A stretch of DNA of 64,000 nt from JAHRVQ01 sp051278195 (GTDB lineage Bacteria > Pseudomonadota > Gammaproteobacteria > Pseudomonadales > Azotimanducaceae). This document shows positions 44,106 through 52,454 of the stretch, piece after piece (positions within the stretch are counted from its first letter, which is position 1; each line of letters opens with the position of its first letter). The position numbers were made by a program, and so were the translations under genes. The stretch lies in contig JBNMQM010000019.1 in assembly GCA_051278195.1 (NCBI GenBank), positions 1 through 64,000 on the forward strand, given 5' to 3'. The notes beneath the pieces were generated by a model. That model was given only the letters and a program-made list of their open reading frames with translations, ran no database searches and had not been told where the DNA came from.

Positions 44106-44537
44106 ATGCCATTAACACTTACTCTTACTGAAGGTGCCATCCCAGCCGGTTCTGAGAAAGAAGCCGTTTCACAGATCACGAAATCAATGCTTAAACATCA
44201 CGGCCTTTTAGGTAATGAGGTTATGACCCCCAACATAACCGCACATGTTTCAGTGCTAGCCAAATATTCGACTTTTTCGGGAGGCGAAGAATTCTCAGGC
44301 GTTTGGATGGAATGGAAAGTGCCTGCTTTTGCTTTTGCTTCGAGAGAAATTCAATTGGCACATTTTTCTGAAGCAACCGAAATTATTAGAGCATTGTCTG
44401 GCGGAAAACTACCTATAGAAAACATTTACTCAAATGTTATTCATACCGTAGATGGATCGTGGAATTTCAACGGCATCGCTATGACAAATGAAGAAATTGG
44501 TAAAGAAATCTCAAAAGATAGCGGGTTAGCGAAATAA
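44106..44537 (+). CDS. Tautomerase-like protein
   Basis: A 143-residue protein beginning M-P-L-T-L-T-L-T-E-G-A-I-P, with Pro at position 2, the catalytic base of the 4-oxalocrotonate tautomerase/MIF superfamily once Met is removed. The length suits a fused or cis-CaaD-like form: V-H-T-V-D-G-S-W-N-F-N-G-type strands appear in the second half. It is divergent from the TetR gene, behind the three operator sites. Its chemistry is unknown, but induction by a small molecule is likely. AAAACACT precedes the ATG; no strong Shine-Dalgarno is seen. Confidence 0.6.
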   Translation: MPLTLTLTEGAIPAGSEKEAVSQITKSMLKHHGLLGNEVMTPNITAHVSVLAKYSTFSGGEEFSGVWMEWKVPAFAFASREIQLAHFSEATEIIRALSGGKLPIENIYSNVIHTVDGSWNFNGIAMTNEEIGKEISKDSGLAK

Positions 44538-44632
44538 AAAATGTAGCAGAAAACTAATCGATAAGAACAAACGAACCTTTAGTGGTCATGTTCTTATCTA
44601 AATCATACTGATTTTATAAAGAGTGAAACCTT

Positions 44633-45094
44633 ATGTTCAAGAAAATTATTGCAGCAAGTTTATTAGTCATCGCTTCATCGACTGCTTTTGCTGGTCAAAA
44701 ATCGTGTACGCCAATAGGTGGTATGGCAATGCCGACATTCTCACCTCAAGCAGATGGGACGATAAGAATTACGGCGCCACTAATTGGCAGTGTTAGCGCA
44801 GCAAGCGGCACTATCACTGCACAACGTAAAACCAGTAGTGGTTTGGAAATGGATTTGAACCATTATTTCTTAAACAACACCGGCGGTTCATTTCACACGA
44901 TAGATTATGCTGAGTTAACTGCGGTGCCGGGTAAAGCTGGCAATTTCATGATTGAAATTAGTTATTCAATTGAGAAAGAATCGACTACTGGCACGTTCAA
45001 AGGTTATGAGGGTGATTTCAAAAGTTACGGCTTGGTCGATTTGAATAACATGGAAGGGCTGGTACGTTACAGCGGTAAGGTTTGCAAAGCATAA
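44633..45094 (+). CDS. Secreted 153-residue protein of unknown function
   Basis: The N-terminus is a clear signal peptide (M-F-K-K-I-I-A-A-S-L-L-V-I-A-S, cleavage at A-F-A, ~21). The mature part is beta-rich with one early and one late Cys (K-S-C-T-P and K-V-C-K-A), which may form a disulfide. Repeated Thr/Ser/Gly strands suggest a small beta-sandwich or lipocalin-like binding protein. I recognise no family. It follows the tautomerase gene by 95 bp and is probably under the same TetR-controlled promoter. Confidence 0.6.
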   Translation: MFKKIIAASLLVIASSTAFAGQKSCTPIGGMAMPTFSPQADGTIRITAPLIGSVSAASGTITAQRKTSSGLEMDLNHYFLNNTGGSFHTIDYAELTAVPGKAGNFMIEISYSIEKESTTGTFKGYEGDFKSYGLVDLNNMEGLVRYSGKVCKA

Positions 45095-45184
45095 CTAGCG
45101 GGCTAGTGATTTTTTGTACAAGCCATCGGCCTGCGAGTGTTTGGCTAAATCGAATCTGACATCGAAAGAAATGGGTAGTGAGAT

Positions 45185-45592
45185 ATGAGTAAAAAAATAA
45201 ATGGTGGTTGTTTGTGCGGTGCAATCAAATTCGAACTTGATGAAGATTTTAAGGCCTTCTACCAATGTCATTGTCAGCAATGTCAAAATTTGACAGGTTC
45301 TGCCTTCGCCTCAAACCTACTTACTCATCCACAGAATGTAACGTGGTTAAGCGGAATGGATTCAATTGCTGTATATGAACATCCAGATCGAGACTTCTCA
45401 AAATCATTTTGTAAGTCCTGTGGCTCGGCAGTTCCTTTCGTGAATAAGAGGCGAACCTCTTTGGTTGTTCCCGCCGGGTCGCTGAAATCGAAAATAGCAA
45501 CGAAGGTGCAAGCCAATATTTTTGTATCTGAGAAGGCTTGCTGGGCAAGCCTTGAATCAGACATGAACGATTTTGAATTCTTTCAGGAATAA
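45185..45592 (+). CDS. GFA-family zinc protein (second copy)
   Basis: A 135-residue GFA/CENP-V fold protein. The zinc cysteines are G-G-C-L-C-G, Q-C-H-C-Q-Q-C and F-C-K-S-C-G-S-A. The reaction is not known; glutathione-formaldehyde chemistry is only demonstrated for a few members. It lies in line with the TetR-controlled genes at 44106 and 44633, but 90 bp separates it from the latter. It differs strongly from the copy at 5314. Confidence 0.85.
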   Translation: MSKKINGGCLCGAIKFELDEDFKAFYQCHCQQCQNLTGSAFASNLLTHPQNVTWLSGMDSIAVYEHPDRDFSKSFCKSCGSAVPFVNKRRTSLVVPAGSLKSKIATKVQANIFVSEKACWASLESDMNDFEFFQE

Positions 45593-45606
45593 AGTGCGCT
45601 TTGCGT

Positions 45607-46870
45607 TCACATCTGGATATCGAATTGGATCCGGCCAGGCTTACTAGGTGTAACTAATGTATTCATCAACTCGAACTGTACTTTAAATTCGCTTGGTTGC
45701 TCAGCAAGTTGAAACTCCACGACAGTCGTATCGTTGGGCGCAGCCTCGATGATCGGCCCGTGTCTGAGAGCGACATGATCCGCCCGATTCCGCAATTGAA
45801 AGTTTGCACCTGAACGGGTTCGTAAAGTGACTTTCAGTGTCTTGCCTGACCAAACCGATTCCTCTACCTGCAGGCTGCCTGCAGAAGCGCGTTAAGTTCG
45901 GCTGGGCGACCAATGAGCGTGTTCTTCCACCAGACAACCGTGCGCTGGGCAAAGAGTGCTTCCGTTGCGAAGGCGAGAGTAACGGGCCTATGCCCGCCGC
46001 CCCCTAGTGCCTAGTCCCCGTCCATCAGGTTATGCACATCTGACGTACCGATAAGCGCAAGCTTATGTTTCAGCGCGAGCCTCAAGGCATTTTCGTAATA
46101 GCGGCGGCCATTCGCAATCTCGATGCCATGGAGCATGCCAGCTCGAACCTGCTGCTTGTGGAACGGGTCCATTTTTGCCCGTGCTGTGCTGAAGTTAGGA
46201 TGATTCCAGAAAGCGAATGCACCCTAGCCGTTCGCCAGCTCAAGGACTTCTGCCGCGGATTGTGCGGCAGCATAAGCATCTGTGATTAAGGTTAAGTAGG
46301 TGGCTTTATTCTCGACCGGAGTCCAGGCCATCTTGCCATCGACTTCGATCTGGTGAGCCCCAGAGGCTGCGCCAGCAGATGCTGCTTTCGCAAACCCGGA
46401 CGCTTCCGCTTCTGTTGTAAACTGATGTTCTGCTAAATACTCTGATGAATTGCGTTGCCGTACTAGTTCGTTCGCATTTTTAATGAATACCGCATTCATG
46501 TGGCCCGCTTGATCGATACGGGTGATCTCAATTCCTGGGATAACCAGTAGATCTAGCTTTTCTGCAGCAAGCGACGCCAGTTCGAACGACCTGTTTCGAT
46601 CAGGATTCGAGATATCCATGATATGTGGCTGCCACTCAAGGTGTTCAGTGATAGTAATTCCGTCTGGTCCGTCTGAGAAACTGAGTGCGTATGGAGGTCT
46701 AAAACCAGAATTTCATAGCCTTCGACATTAAAAAAATGAATCTCGCGTTCGTTTGCAGGCAAGTTAGGAACAACGCCATGCCCTAGGGCAGGTAAGCTTG
46801 CCAAGCAAAAAACAGCAGCAGCCCAATATTGGCAGATACTTTTTCGCCTACTACTTTGCGGATGATTCAT
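45607..46870 (-). pseudogene. PHP-domain phosphodiesterase (Sb-PDE-like), multiply disrupted
   Basis: Read from 46870 downwards, fragments in changing frames follow the order of a secreted Sb-PDE/PHP phosphoesterase. These are a signal peptide, L-V-L-D-L-H-T-H-S-V then a frameshift and short deletion (S-D-G followed by I-T-I-T-E-H-L-E-W), N-P-D-R-N-R-S and I-P-G-I-E-I-T-R. A frameshift leads into G-A-F-A-F-W-N-H-P-N-F, G-I-E-I-A-N-G and I-G-T-S-D-V-H. A TAG follows, then H-R-P-V-T-L-A-F and another shift before the C-terminal domain. At least three frame changes and one stop, so it is inactive although most metal ligands survive. Confidence 0.85.
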
Positions 46871-46927
46871 GTGACGTCTTTCACTAATAGTTCTGACTCA
46901 ATAATTGCCAGCGAATAAAAACACGCA

Positions 46928-47434
46928 CTACCTTCTAGGTAGGGTGATCATCTCAGGCTCAAGACCTTGTGATTGCAGCCAATCGCGCAGTGCGTAGCCA
47001 GTGCCAGTAGGCCATGCAACACACTCTTCGGGTGCGACGAGCCTATAGCGATCAAGTTCTTCGTTCAGAGTGATCGTTCCTGTTGCTCGCACGTGATAAC
47101 CAATAATGACCTGGTTCAATTGTTCAAATGGATACACACCGATCAAAGTAGCAGGCTCTGCATCCAAGTCGAGCTCTTCCTTAACCTCACGCACGGCGCA
47201 TTCGGCCGCTCCCTCGCAATGGTCAACGAAGCCTGTGATCAAGCCATAGAAATCGTGTCGCCAAGCACTATTGTGGGCAAGAACAATCTTACCCTCGTAT
47301 TCAACCACGACCGCTGAAACAGGTGTTGGATTGTCGTAGTTAACAAAACCACAGGCCGCAGAACACTCGACGCGATCATTGACTCGTTCGATCAAAGGCG
47401 CGGCACACATGGGGCAGAATTTGAATTTTTTCAC
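46928..47434 (-). CDS. Nudix hydrolase with N-terminal zinc ribbon
   Basis: A 168-residue protein. Residues ~1-28 hold a zinc ribbon (F-C-P-M-C-A; V-E-C-S-A-A-C) as in NudC-type enzymes. The Nudix box is G-F-V-D-H-C-E-G-A-A-E-C-A-V-R-E-V-K-E-E-L, closely matching G-x5-E-x7-R-E-U-x-E-E; the last motif Gly is Asp (L-D-L). It hydrolyses a nucleoside diphosphate linked to another group. It is shorter than E. coli NudC (257 aa) and lacks its N-terminal domain, so NAD-decapping should not be assumed. Confidence 0.88.
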   Translation of the reverse strand: MKKFKFCPMCAAPLIERVNDRVECSAACGFVNYDNPTPVSAVVVEYEGKIVLAHNSAWRHDFYGLITGFVDHCEGAAECAVREVKEELDLDAEPATLIGVYPFEQLNQVIIGYHVRATGTITLNEELDRYRLVAPEECVAWPTGTGYALRDWLQSQGLEPEMITLPRR

Positions 47435-47545
47435 GGTTTCACTCGATAGTATTGATGAATTCGGGCCACGCTCAGGATATCACCCTGACGAAATGGATAA
47501 TTGTATTCGACGTGAGATTTATTTTTACTCTGACCCCCATTTATT

Positions 47546-47857
47546 CTAGTCCAGCAGTGTGCAGCCGAATCCAACTTCATAACTCGCCGTTCGAGTGGCA
47601 ATAAAACCGTTGGCTTTTACAGCAGGTAGGCCGTCGAGTTGGAATGGCTCTGCGCCAATGAACTGCATATTTGGCCATCGATCATCCAAGCACGACTCAA
47701 GCTCTCGTTTGGATACATACAAACAGGAACAAATCTGATGTGCCACCATCCCCGTGCCCGTGTTGATCAGCGGGCTAAATTTTTGATAACCATAGGTTAA
47801 CGAGGACACCAGCAAGATAAGGATAGCGATGCAGAGATACTTAATCCAAGGTTTCAT
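47546..47857 (-). CDS. Small membrane-anchored protein resembling the N-terminal domain of a serine-hydrolase family
   Basis: 103 residues: an N-terminal hydrophobic anchor (Y-L-C-I-A-I-L-I-L-L-V-S-S-L), then C-S-C-L-Y-V-S-K-R-E-L-E and the end S-Y-E-V-G-F-G-C-T-L-L-D. In one group of beta-lactamase-type serine hydrolases these motifs form the N-terminal domain, directly before the catalytic part. Here they form a separate gene whose ATG overlaps the stop of the serine hydrolase (47854-47857), placed after it. The three conserved Cys may pair in the periplasm. It probably works with the hydrolase. Confidence 0.65.
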   Translation of the reverse strand: MKPWIKYLCIAILILLVSSLTYGYQKFSPLINTGTGMVAHQICSCLYVSKRELESCLDDRWPNMQFIGAEPFQLDGLPAVKANGFIATRTASYEVGFGCTLLD

Positions 47858-49014
47858 TCTGCACTCTCATTTTCTGTTTCAATTTCTGATTCGGTTGTTT
47901 CTTTTTGTGGAGGAAAGGCAGCAACCACTGCAGCGAGCGACTTTACTAGGTCTGTCCGAGAGAATACCTGCCATTCACCGAGTCGGACGAGCAGCATGTC
48001 ATGGCTTGGAAGAATATAGACATACTGCCCACCGTTACCGGCAATGACGAACGCTGATTCGGGCCCGCCCGGTAACATGCCAGGTTGCCAGCCCTTGCCT
48101 TTCACATTGAGCCAGAAGTGTGCGGCGTGGTTTCCGTTGTTTGCCGCTGGTGCCCGCGTGCGACTAAAATCGACCCAGCCTTCCGGGAGGATTCTTTGCC
48201 CATCCCAGACGCCGTCACGAAGATACAGGTAACCTAACCGTGCATAGTCTCGAGCAGTCGCATAGACCTGGGAGCCACCGAGAAAGTAACCCGCCTTGTC
48301 ATAGGACATAATGATGTCATCGGCACCGATAGGCGAAAGTAGGTGCTGATTGACATAAGCCTGCCGGGAATCGCGATCATCACCCATAATGTTTCCAGCG
48401 ACAAACGCGAGCAGATTGCTCGTTGCTGTTGAATAGGCCCACTCACTATTCGGTTCAGAAATGAGTGGCCGATTCGCAGCTATCTGATTCACGTCCAAAG
48501 CACCGCGACCGTACAACGCCTCACCGAGGAACCCACCGTCAGCGCTGTCTGAATTGTCCATGCCAGAAGTCATATTGAGCATATGGCGAACAGTAATTTG
48601 GCTCCGCTCATCATCTTGCCATGCAGGAATCGGTGCCTGCTGATCCAAATCGAGCTTACCTTGATTTGCTAGCACACCGATTAGGGCGTTGGTAAAGCTC
48701 TTAGCGGCCGACCATGAATGAAATCGAGAGTCTTTGCTGAACCCCTCAGCATATTGTTCATGAACAATTTGACCGCTTTTGATAATCAATACCGCCCTGG
48801 TGTCAGGCACGCCATTGTCTTGTTTGACAGCAAACAAATTGGCAATGGCGCTGTCGAGCGCAGCTTTATCAACATCATTGGCCAATTCCGAGTTAGACCA
48901 GGTCGCGGTCGGCCAAGGCAGACCAGAAGGATGCTCAGGTAAAGGTACCAGCGTCTGACCATGAGTTATTGTGCTGAACAACAAACCCAGCATCACCGTT
49001 ATCAATTTCTGCAT
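47854..49014 (-). CDS. Serine hydrolase (beta-lactamase class C/penicillin-binding family)
   Basis: About 386 residues. The ATG at 49014 follows AGGAG (7 nt) and starts a signal peptide (M-Q-K-L-I-T-V-M-L-G-L-L-F, ending T-H-G). The catalytic S-x-x-K is W-S-A-A-K-S-F (read S-A-A-K). The second motif position is W-A-Y-S-T-A-T-S-N, and G-N-G-G-Q-Y-V takes the place of the usual K-T-G. It belongs to the group often called 6-aminohexanoate-hydrolase/esterase-like; a peptidase, esterase or amidase are all possible. Translationally coupled with the small gene at 47546. Confidence 0.87.
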   Translation of the reverse strand: MQKLITVMLGLLFSTITHGQTLVPLPEHPSGLPWPTATWSNSELANDVDKAALDSAIANLFAVKQDNGVPDTRAVLIIKSGQIVHEQYAEGFSKDSRFHSWSAAKSFTNALIGVLANQGKLDLDQQAPIPAWQDDERSQITVRHMLNMTSGMDNSDSADGGFLGEALYGRGALDVNQIAANRPLISEPNSEWAYSTATSNLLAFVAGNIMGDDRDSRQAYVNQHLLSPIGADDIIMSYDKAGYFLGGSQVYATARDYARLGYLYLRDGVWDGQRILPEGWVDFSRTRAPAANNGNHAAHFWLNVKGKGWQPGMLPGGPESAFVIAGNGGQYVYILPSHDMLLVRLGEWQVFSRTDLVKSLAAVVAAFPPQKETTESEIETENESAE

Positions 49015-49275
49015 CGTATTCTCCTGTACCTTTTTCTCTCTTTCGAGCATACCAAACACAAGCTTAAATCTCCGCAGGGGCAGAGAAGACGTAAAAAATG
49101 ATATCAGAGTGGCGGTAGACACAGGATTTTTGCTCGATAATGACAATTTCCGATGGCAGCTTAAAGAACTTTCCGACGTACCGCGAACCCAATTTTTTTA
49201 CCCACATCGATACCTTTGCCATCAGAAAAAAACATGCTTTATAGTTCTTAATCTCCAGCGAAAGAAAATAGAACC

Positions 49276-49852
49276 ATGAAGTTTTCGTCTACAGCACTGC
49301 GTAGCAACACGCTGGTGAAGCACCCGCAGATAAAAGTCGGCCGGGGCATTCAGACGTTCGCTCGGCTTGTCCTTACTTTGGTTGTGCTCGCTTGTTCAAA
49401 CACTCAAGACGCCGAATTGGTTCAGTATGATCTGGTGTTCAACGGTGGCCGCGTAATTGACCCAGATCTGGGTTTGACCAGCAAGCCAATGTCGCCATTA
49501 ATGGTGGAAAAATTACAGCCGTCTCTGAGCTACCATTGTCAGGCATTGAATCAATCGATGCATCAGGGTTGGTCATCAATTACGGGGCATCCACCAGTCA
49601 GCTCGCAATCCGGCTCAAAGACCAATACTGGGCCTCACACACAGCGCAACGCTGCTTTTTTCCAAGTGGCGTCAGAGCAGCAACGAAAGCAATCCAAGCA
49701 GATCTAAAACACGGGATTGAGAATGGCGGGCTGGGCATCGGTTTCCTGGCGGGCAGGTAATCCATCACTATGGCAATGAAGAGTGGACGCGGGCGGCACT
49801 AGAAGCGCCCGGTGTCATAGTCGCCAGCGACGCGACAATTCCGTGGTCTTGA
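49276..49852 (+). pseudogene. Amidohydrolase (D-aminoacylase-like), frameshifted remnant
   Basis: Starts with an exported-type N-terminus ending L-A-C-S-N, then Y-D-L-V-F-N-G-G-R-V-I-D-P-D, the usual opening of the amidohydrolase/urease fold (normally Y-D-L-V-I-x-G-G). Around 49490 it shifts to the frame giving I-E-S-I-D-A-S-G-L-V-I and G-L-G-I-G-F-L-A-G. A second shift leads to V-I-H-H-Y-G-N-E-E-W-T and V-I-V-A-S-D-A-T before TGA. Most of the metal-binding barrel is missing. It cannot make an active enzyme. Confidence 0.8.
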
Positions 49853-49995
49853 AATCAAGAACCACGATTGTACTGGCCATTAGGAATTCTGCTGCTCACG
49901 CGGCTCCAGTAGCCTCGTATTCAAACGAACTCGTTCACGAACATCAGAACCGACTACAATGCGGCTTCACGATCAACACTATTCTGGCAAAGCAG

Positions 49996-50508
49996 ATGAC
50001 CGAATCGACTCTGAACATTGGTTTGAGCAATCCTAAAAACCCTATAAACGTCGGCCTAGTCATGAGGGCAGCCGGCTGTTTTCAAGTCGATTCGGTCTTC
50101 TATACAGGGGAGCGCTACGACCGGGCGGCATCTTTCAACACCGACACACAAAATGTAAGCCGGAGCATTCCGCTAGCCTGGGTGCCAAGTCTACCCGGCC
50201 ACATAGCCGACAATACGCATGTCGTCTGTGTCGAACTGGTAGAGGGTGCTACCCCGTTGCCTGCGTTCCAGCACCCCGACAAGGCGCTTTATATTTTTGG
50301 CCCTGAGGACGGCACCATACAGCAGGAGGTTTTAGACCGAGCAGATTCTGTGGTCTTCATTCCCACCATAGGGAGCCTGAATTTGGCCGCAGTGGTCAAT
50401 GTGATACTGTACGACAGGCTGGCTAAACAGCCTGCTAGCGATTGTTATGAGGCGCTGATTCGTGAAAGTCGAGATACCAACAACCTTACGAAAGTGAAAG
50501 CCAGATAA
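49996..50508 (+). CDS. SPOUT-class (TrmH-like) RNA methyltransferase
   Basis: 170 residues from the ATG at 49996. The three SPOUT motifs are visible: N-P-K-N-P-I-N-V-G-L-V-M-R-A-A (motif 1), A-L-Y-I-F-G-P-E-D-G-T-I (motif 2, SAM binding) and I-P-T-I-G-S-L-N-L-A-A-V-V-N (motif 3, knot). It methylates rRNA or tRNA, usually at a 2'-O position. It is shorter than TrmH and lacks an extension, like minimal TrmL-type proteins. The open frame extends upstream through the decayed amidohydrolase, which is accidental. Confidence 0.88.
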   Translation: MTESTLNIGLSNPKNPINVGLVMRAAGCFQVDSVFYTGERYDRAASFNTDTQNVSRSIPLAWVPSLPGHIADNTHVVCVELVEGATPLPAFQHPDKALYIFGPEDGTIQQEVLDRADSVVFIPTIGSLNLAAVVNVILYDRLAKQPASDCYEALIRESRDTNNLTKVKAR

Positions 50509-50556
50509 CACTACTGGTAGCACTTCCAGTCGCACGTCCGGGTCCAGCCTAGCCAA

Positions 50557-50877
50557 TTAGCTAAAGTGTCCCTCGATTATCAGGGTTCCAACAGGAAATG
50601 GGTGTTGTCCCAACGCCGTCGCTATACACGCCATAACGAGCCAGAATTTTTCAATCGTGGGTATAAAGCCAAAAATTCCTATGGAGCCTGTGACTGTTGT
50701 TGGCGAGGCCCAGATCTCATCTGCTGAGGCTGAAATCCAGTAGCCACTAGAAGCGGCCACCGACCCCATGGATGCAACCACCAGCACAAGCAAAATGAGA
50801 CCGAAAACAAAGACCTAGATTGCCTTAAGGAATTGCCAGAAAAGTACAAGGACACGTTTTGTTATATCAACAGCCAT
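50557..50877 (-). pseudogene. sppA: SppA signal-peptide peptidase, deleted remnant
   Basis: From ATG at 50877 the frame gives M-A-V-D-I-T-K-R-V-L-V-L-F-W-Q-F-L-K-A-I, then TAG, then the membrane segment V-F-V-F-G-L-I-L-L-V-L-V-V. That runs directly into S-M-G-S-V-A-A-S-S-G-Y-W-I, the catalytic Ser motif of SppA, followed by T-T-V-T-G-S-I-G-I-F. In normal SppA several hundred residues separate these parts, so a large in-frame deletion plus a stop has occurred. After I-E-K-F-W the homology is lost. Confidence 0.85.
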
Positions 50878-51142
50878 TCGTCAATTCCTCGCGATGGGAC
50901 AGAAGGACTTTTTGCCATAAATAGATTGTCGATAAGCCCAGTGTAACCGAAGTACCTAGATATTCGGTGTTTCCCGGGTTGCTTTGTGGTCCGCTCAGCC
51001 TATCTCGCCTGCCAGACAGGCTCGTACGGAAACAATATGAAAGGCTAGCAAAACAGTCAGCGAGCGATTGTTAAGAGGCACTGAAATATGAAAAACAGAT
51101 AGCGCCCGCGATAGCCAGTCCGGGCTTGAGCCGTTGGCGCTG

Positions 51143-52201
51143 TCAAACAGTGTCTCGGACAAATGCAATTTTCACGTCTGAGTCAGTCATCGCATCTGCT
51201 GCGCTGGAGAACGGAAGTGTGGTGGTGATGACATCTTTGTGGTTTATGGATCCACACCTTACGCAATCCATCACCTTCTCGATCGTAGCGCGCGCGTGGA
51301 CACGGCTAATGTCGTAGGTGATTCCCTTCATATACATCTGCACCAGCGGCAAGCCGTCCATTATAGCTGCGCCGGCAGAAATACCTGTGCAAATCCCACA
51401 AGGCGCTGTCGAATTCAATGCAAAGATCAATCCTTCAGGCACGTTAGATGCGTCAACAACGATTGGAAATTGCCATTCAACAGGCATCAAAGGGCGATAT
51501 TCAGTTTTAATGACCTCTGCGCCCAGAGTTCTAGCATGCGCTAATCGTTCGGCATCGAAATCGGTATAGACCACCCGGCCAGCACCCATTGCTATCGCGA
51601 CCTGAATGGAAAAAAGTCCAACACTTTGAGCCATCCCACCCACTATGAGTACATCACTGCCAGGTCTGTTCCGCAGCGGTTCCGCCACAGCCCGGTAACC
51701 ATCTGAGGCATTATCAGAGATCGCCGCAGCGACGGGTAACGAAACCCCTTCCGGAATATTCACAAGCATTGCGTCAGCAAACGGAACAAGTAAGAGATCA
51801 CTAAGTCCACCGCCCCATTCTTTACCGGAGCTAGGCGCTAAACCGTAGGCCGAATAAGCCGGGACGCTTGAGCACGCATTTGTATAGCCTCGGCGACAGT
51901 TGTCGCAAGTACCGCAATTTATTTGAAACGGAACAACAACCATGTCCCCTGGAACAAAGTGAGAAACCCCGTCTCCAATTTCAACAACCTCAGCGGCGAT
52001 TTCATGCCCGAAAGCGAAGTTTCCTGACTTCACCTTAGCCGATCCGTTAGCGATATAAAGATCGAGGTCACACCGAGTCACAACAAGCGGACGCACTATG
52101 GCTTGAACGGGGGAGTCGATTCGGGGCGAAGGAACTTCACGCCACTCAAACCGATGTGGCTCCACAAAGGTGAACTGTTGCATGCTAGTGCAATTTGTCA
52201 T
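51143..52201 (-). CDS. Zinc-dependent alcohol dehydrogenase (MDR family)
   Basis: A 352-residue medium-chain dehydrogenase. The catalytic zinc site uses R-C-D and G-H-E-I; the structural zinc lobe is N-C-G-T-C-D-N-C-R-R-G-Y-T-N-A-C. The NAD(P) fold begins V-L-I-V-G-G-M-A, a variant of the usual G-x-G-x-x-G. The ATG at 52201 has AGGGG 9 nt upstream. It should oxidise an alcohol or reduce an aldehyde. A gene fragment of 50 codons and the MarR operator lie just upstream, so MarR control is likely. Confidence 0.9.
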   Translation of the reverse strand: MTNCTSMQQFTFVEPHRFEWREVPSPRIDSPVQAIVRPLVVTRCDLDLYIANGSAKVKSGNFAFGHEIAAEVVEIGDGVSHFVPGDMVVVPFQINCGTCDNCRRGYTNACSSVPAYSAYGLAPSSGKEWGGGLSDLLLVPFADAMLVNIPEGVSLPVAAAISDNASDGYRAVAEPLRNRPGSDVLIVGGMAQSVGLFSIQVAIAMGAGRVVYTDFDAERLAHARTLGAEVIKTEYRPLMPVEWQFPIVVDASNVPEGLIFALNSTAPCGICTGISAGAAIMDGLPLVQMYMKGITYDISRVHARATIEKVMDCVRCGSINHKDVITTTLPFSSAADAMTDSDVKIAFVRDTV

Positions 52202-52219
52202 TTTTTGACCCCTATAAAT

Positions 52220-52372
52220 TCACGCGTATATGCGCTGATTAACGTGGTTCAACCCTTGGTCCAGTAACGTCGCTATCCTCGCGCCCGCCTTCCTATCCAG
52301 GGTAACTTCAAAATCTTTACGATAGACTCCCTCATTGATAAAATTGATTTGAGCAACGACAAGAACACTCAT
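52220..52372 (-). CDS. Small (50-residue) protein, possible DUF1330-like remnant
   Basis: M-S-V-L-V-V-A-Q-I-N-F-I-N-E-G-V-Y looks like the first strand and turn of a DUF1330/ABM-type ferredoxin-like protein (commonly V-A-Q-I-x-I-x-D). The frame ends after ~50 residues, before the second half of such a domain, so it is either truncated or a genuine small leader gene. It lies between the MarR operator and the alcohol dehydrogenase. Confidence 0.45.
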   Translation of the reverse strand: MSVLVVAQINFINEGVYRKDFEVTLDRKAGARIATLLDQGLNHVNQRIYA

Positions 52373-52391
52373 GGGATGACCTTTCGTGTGT

Positions 52392-52415
52392 ATATACTTT
52401 ACTAGTGAAGTATAT
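52392..52415. promoter_or_regulatory. 24-bp palindrome, probable MarR operator
   Basis: ATATACTT, TACTAGTG, AAGTATAT: eleven of the twelve base pairs are symmetric around the centre ACTAGT. It lies in the 82-bp gap between the divergent small gene/alcohol dehydrogenase and marR, so one site could control both. Shape, size and position fit MarR-type operators. Confidence 0.75.
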
Positions 52416-52454
52416 GTGTCAACCTTTAAACAAGCAACAAAGGGAACTCCCAAA

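Noticed and set aside
49783..49995. N-terminal extension of the RNA methyltransferase
   Set aside because: It lies in decayed amidohydrolase sequence, and the SPOUT domain begins right after the ATG at 49996.
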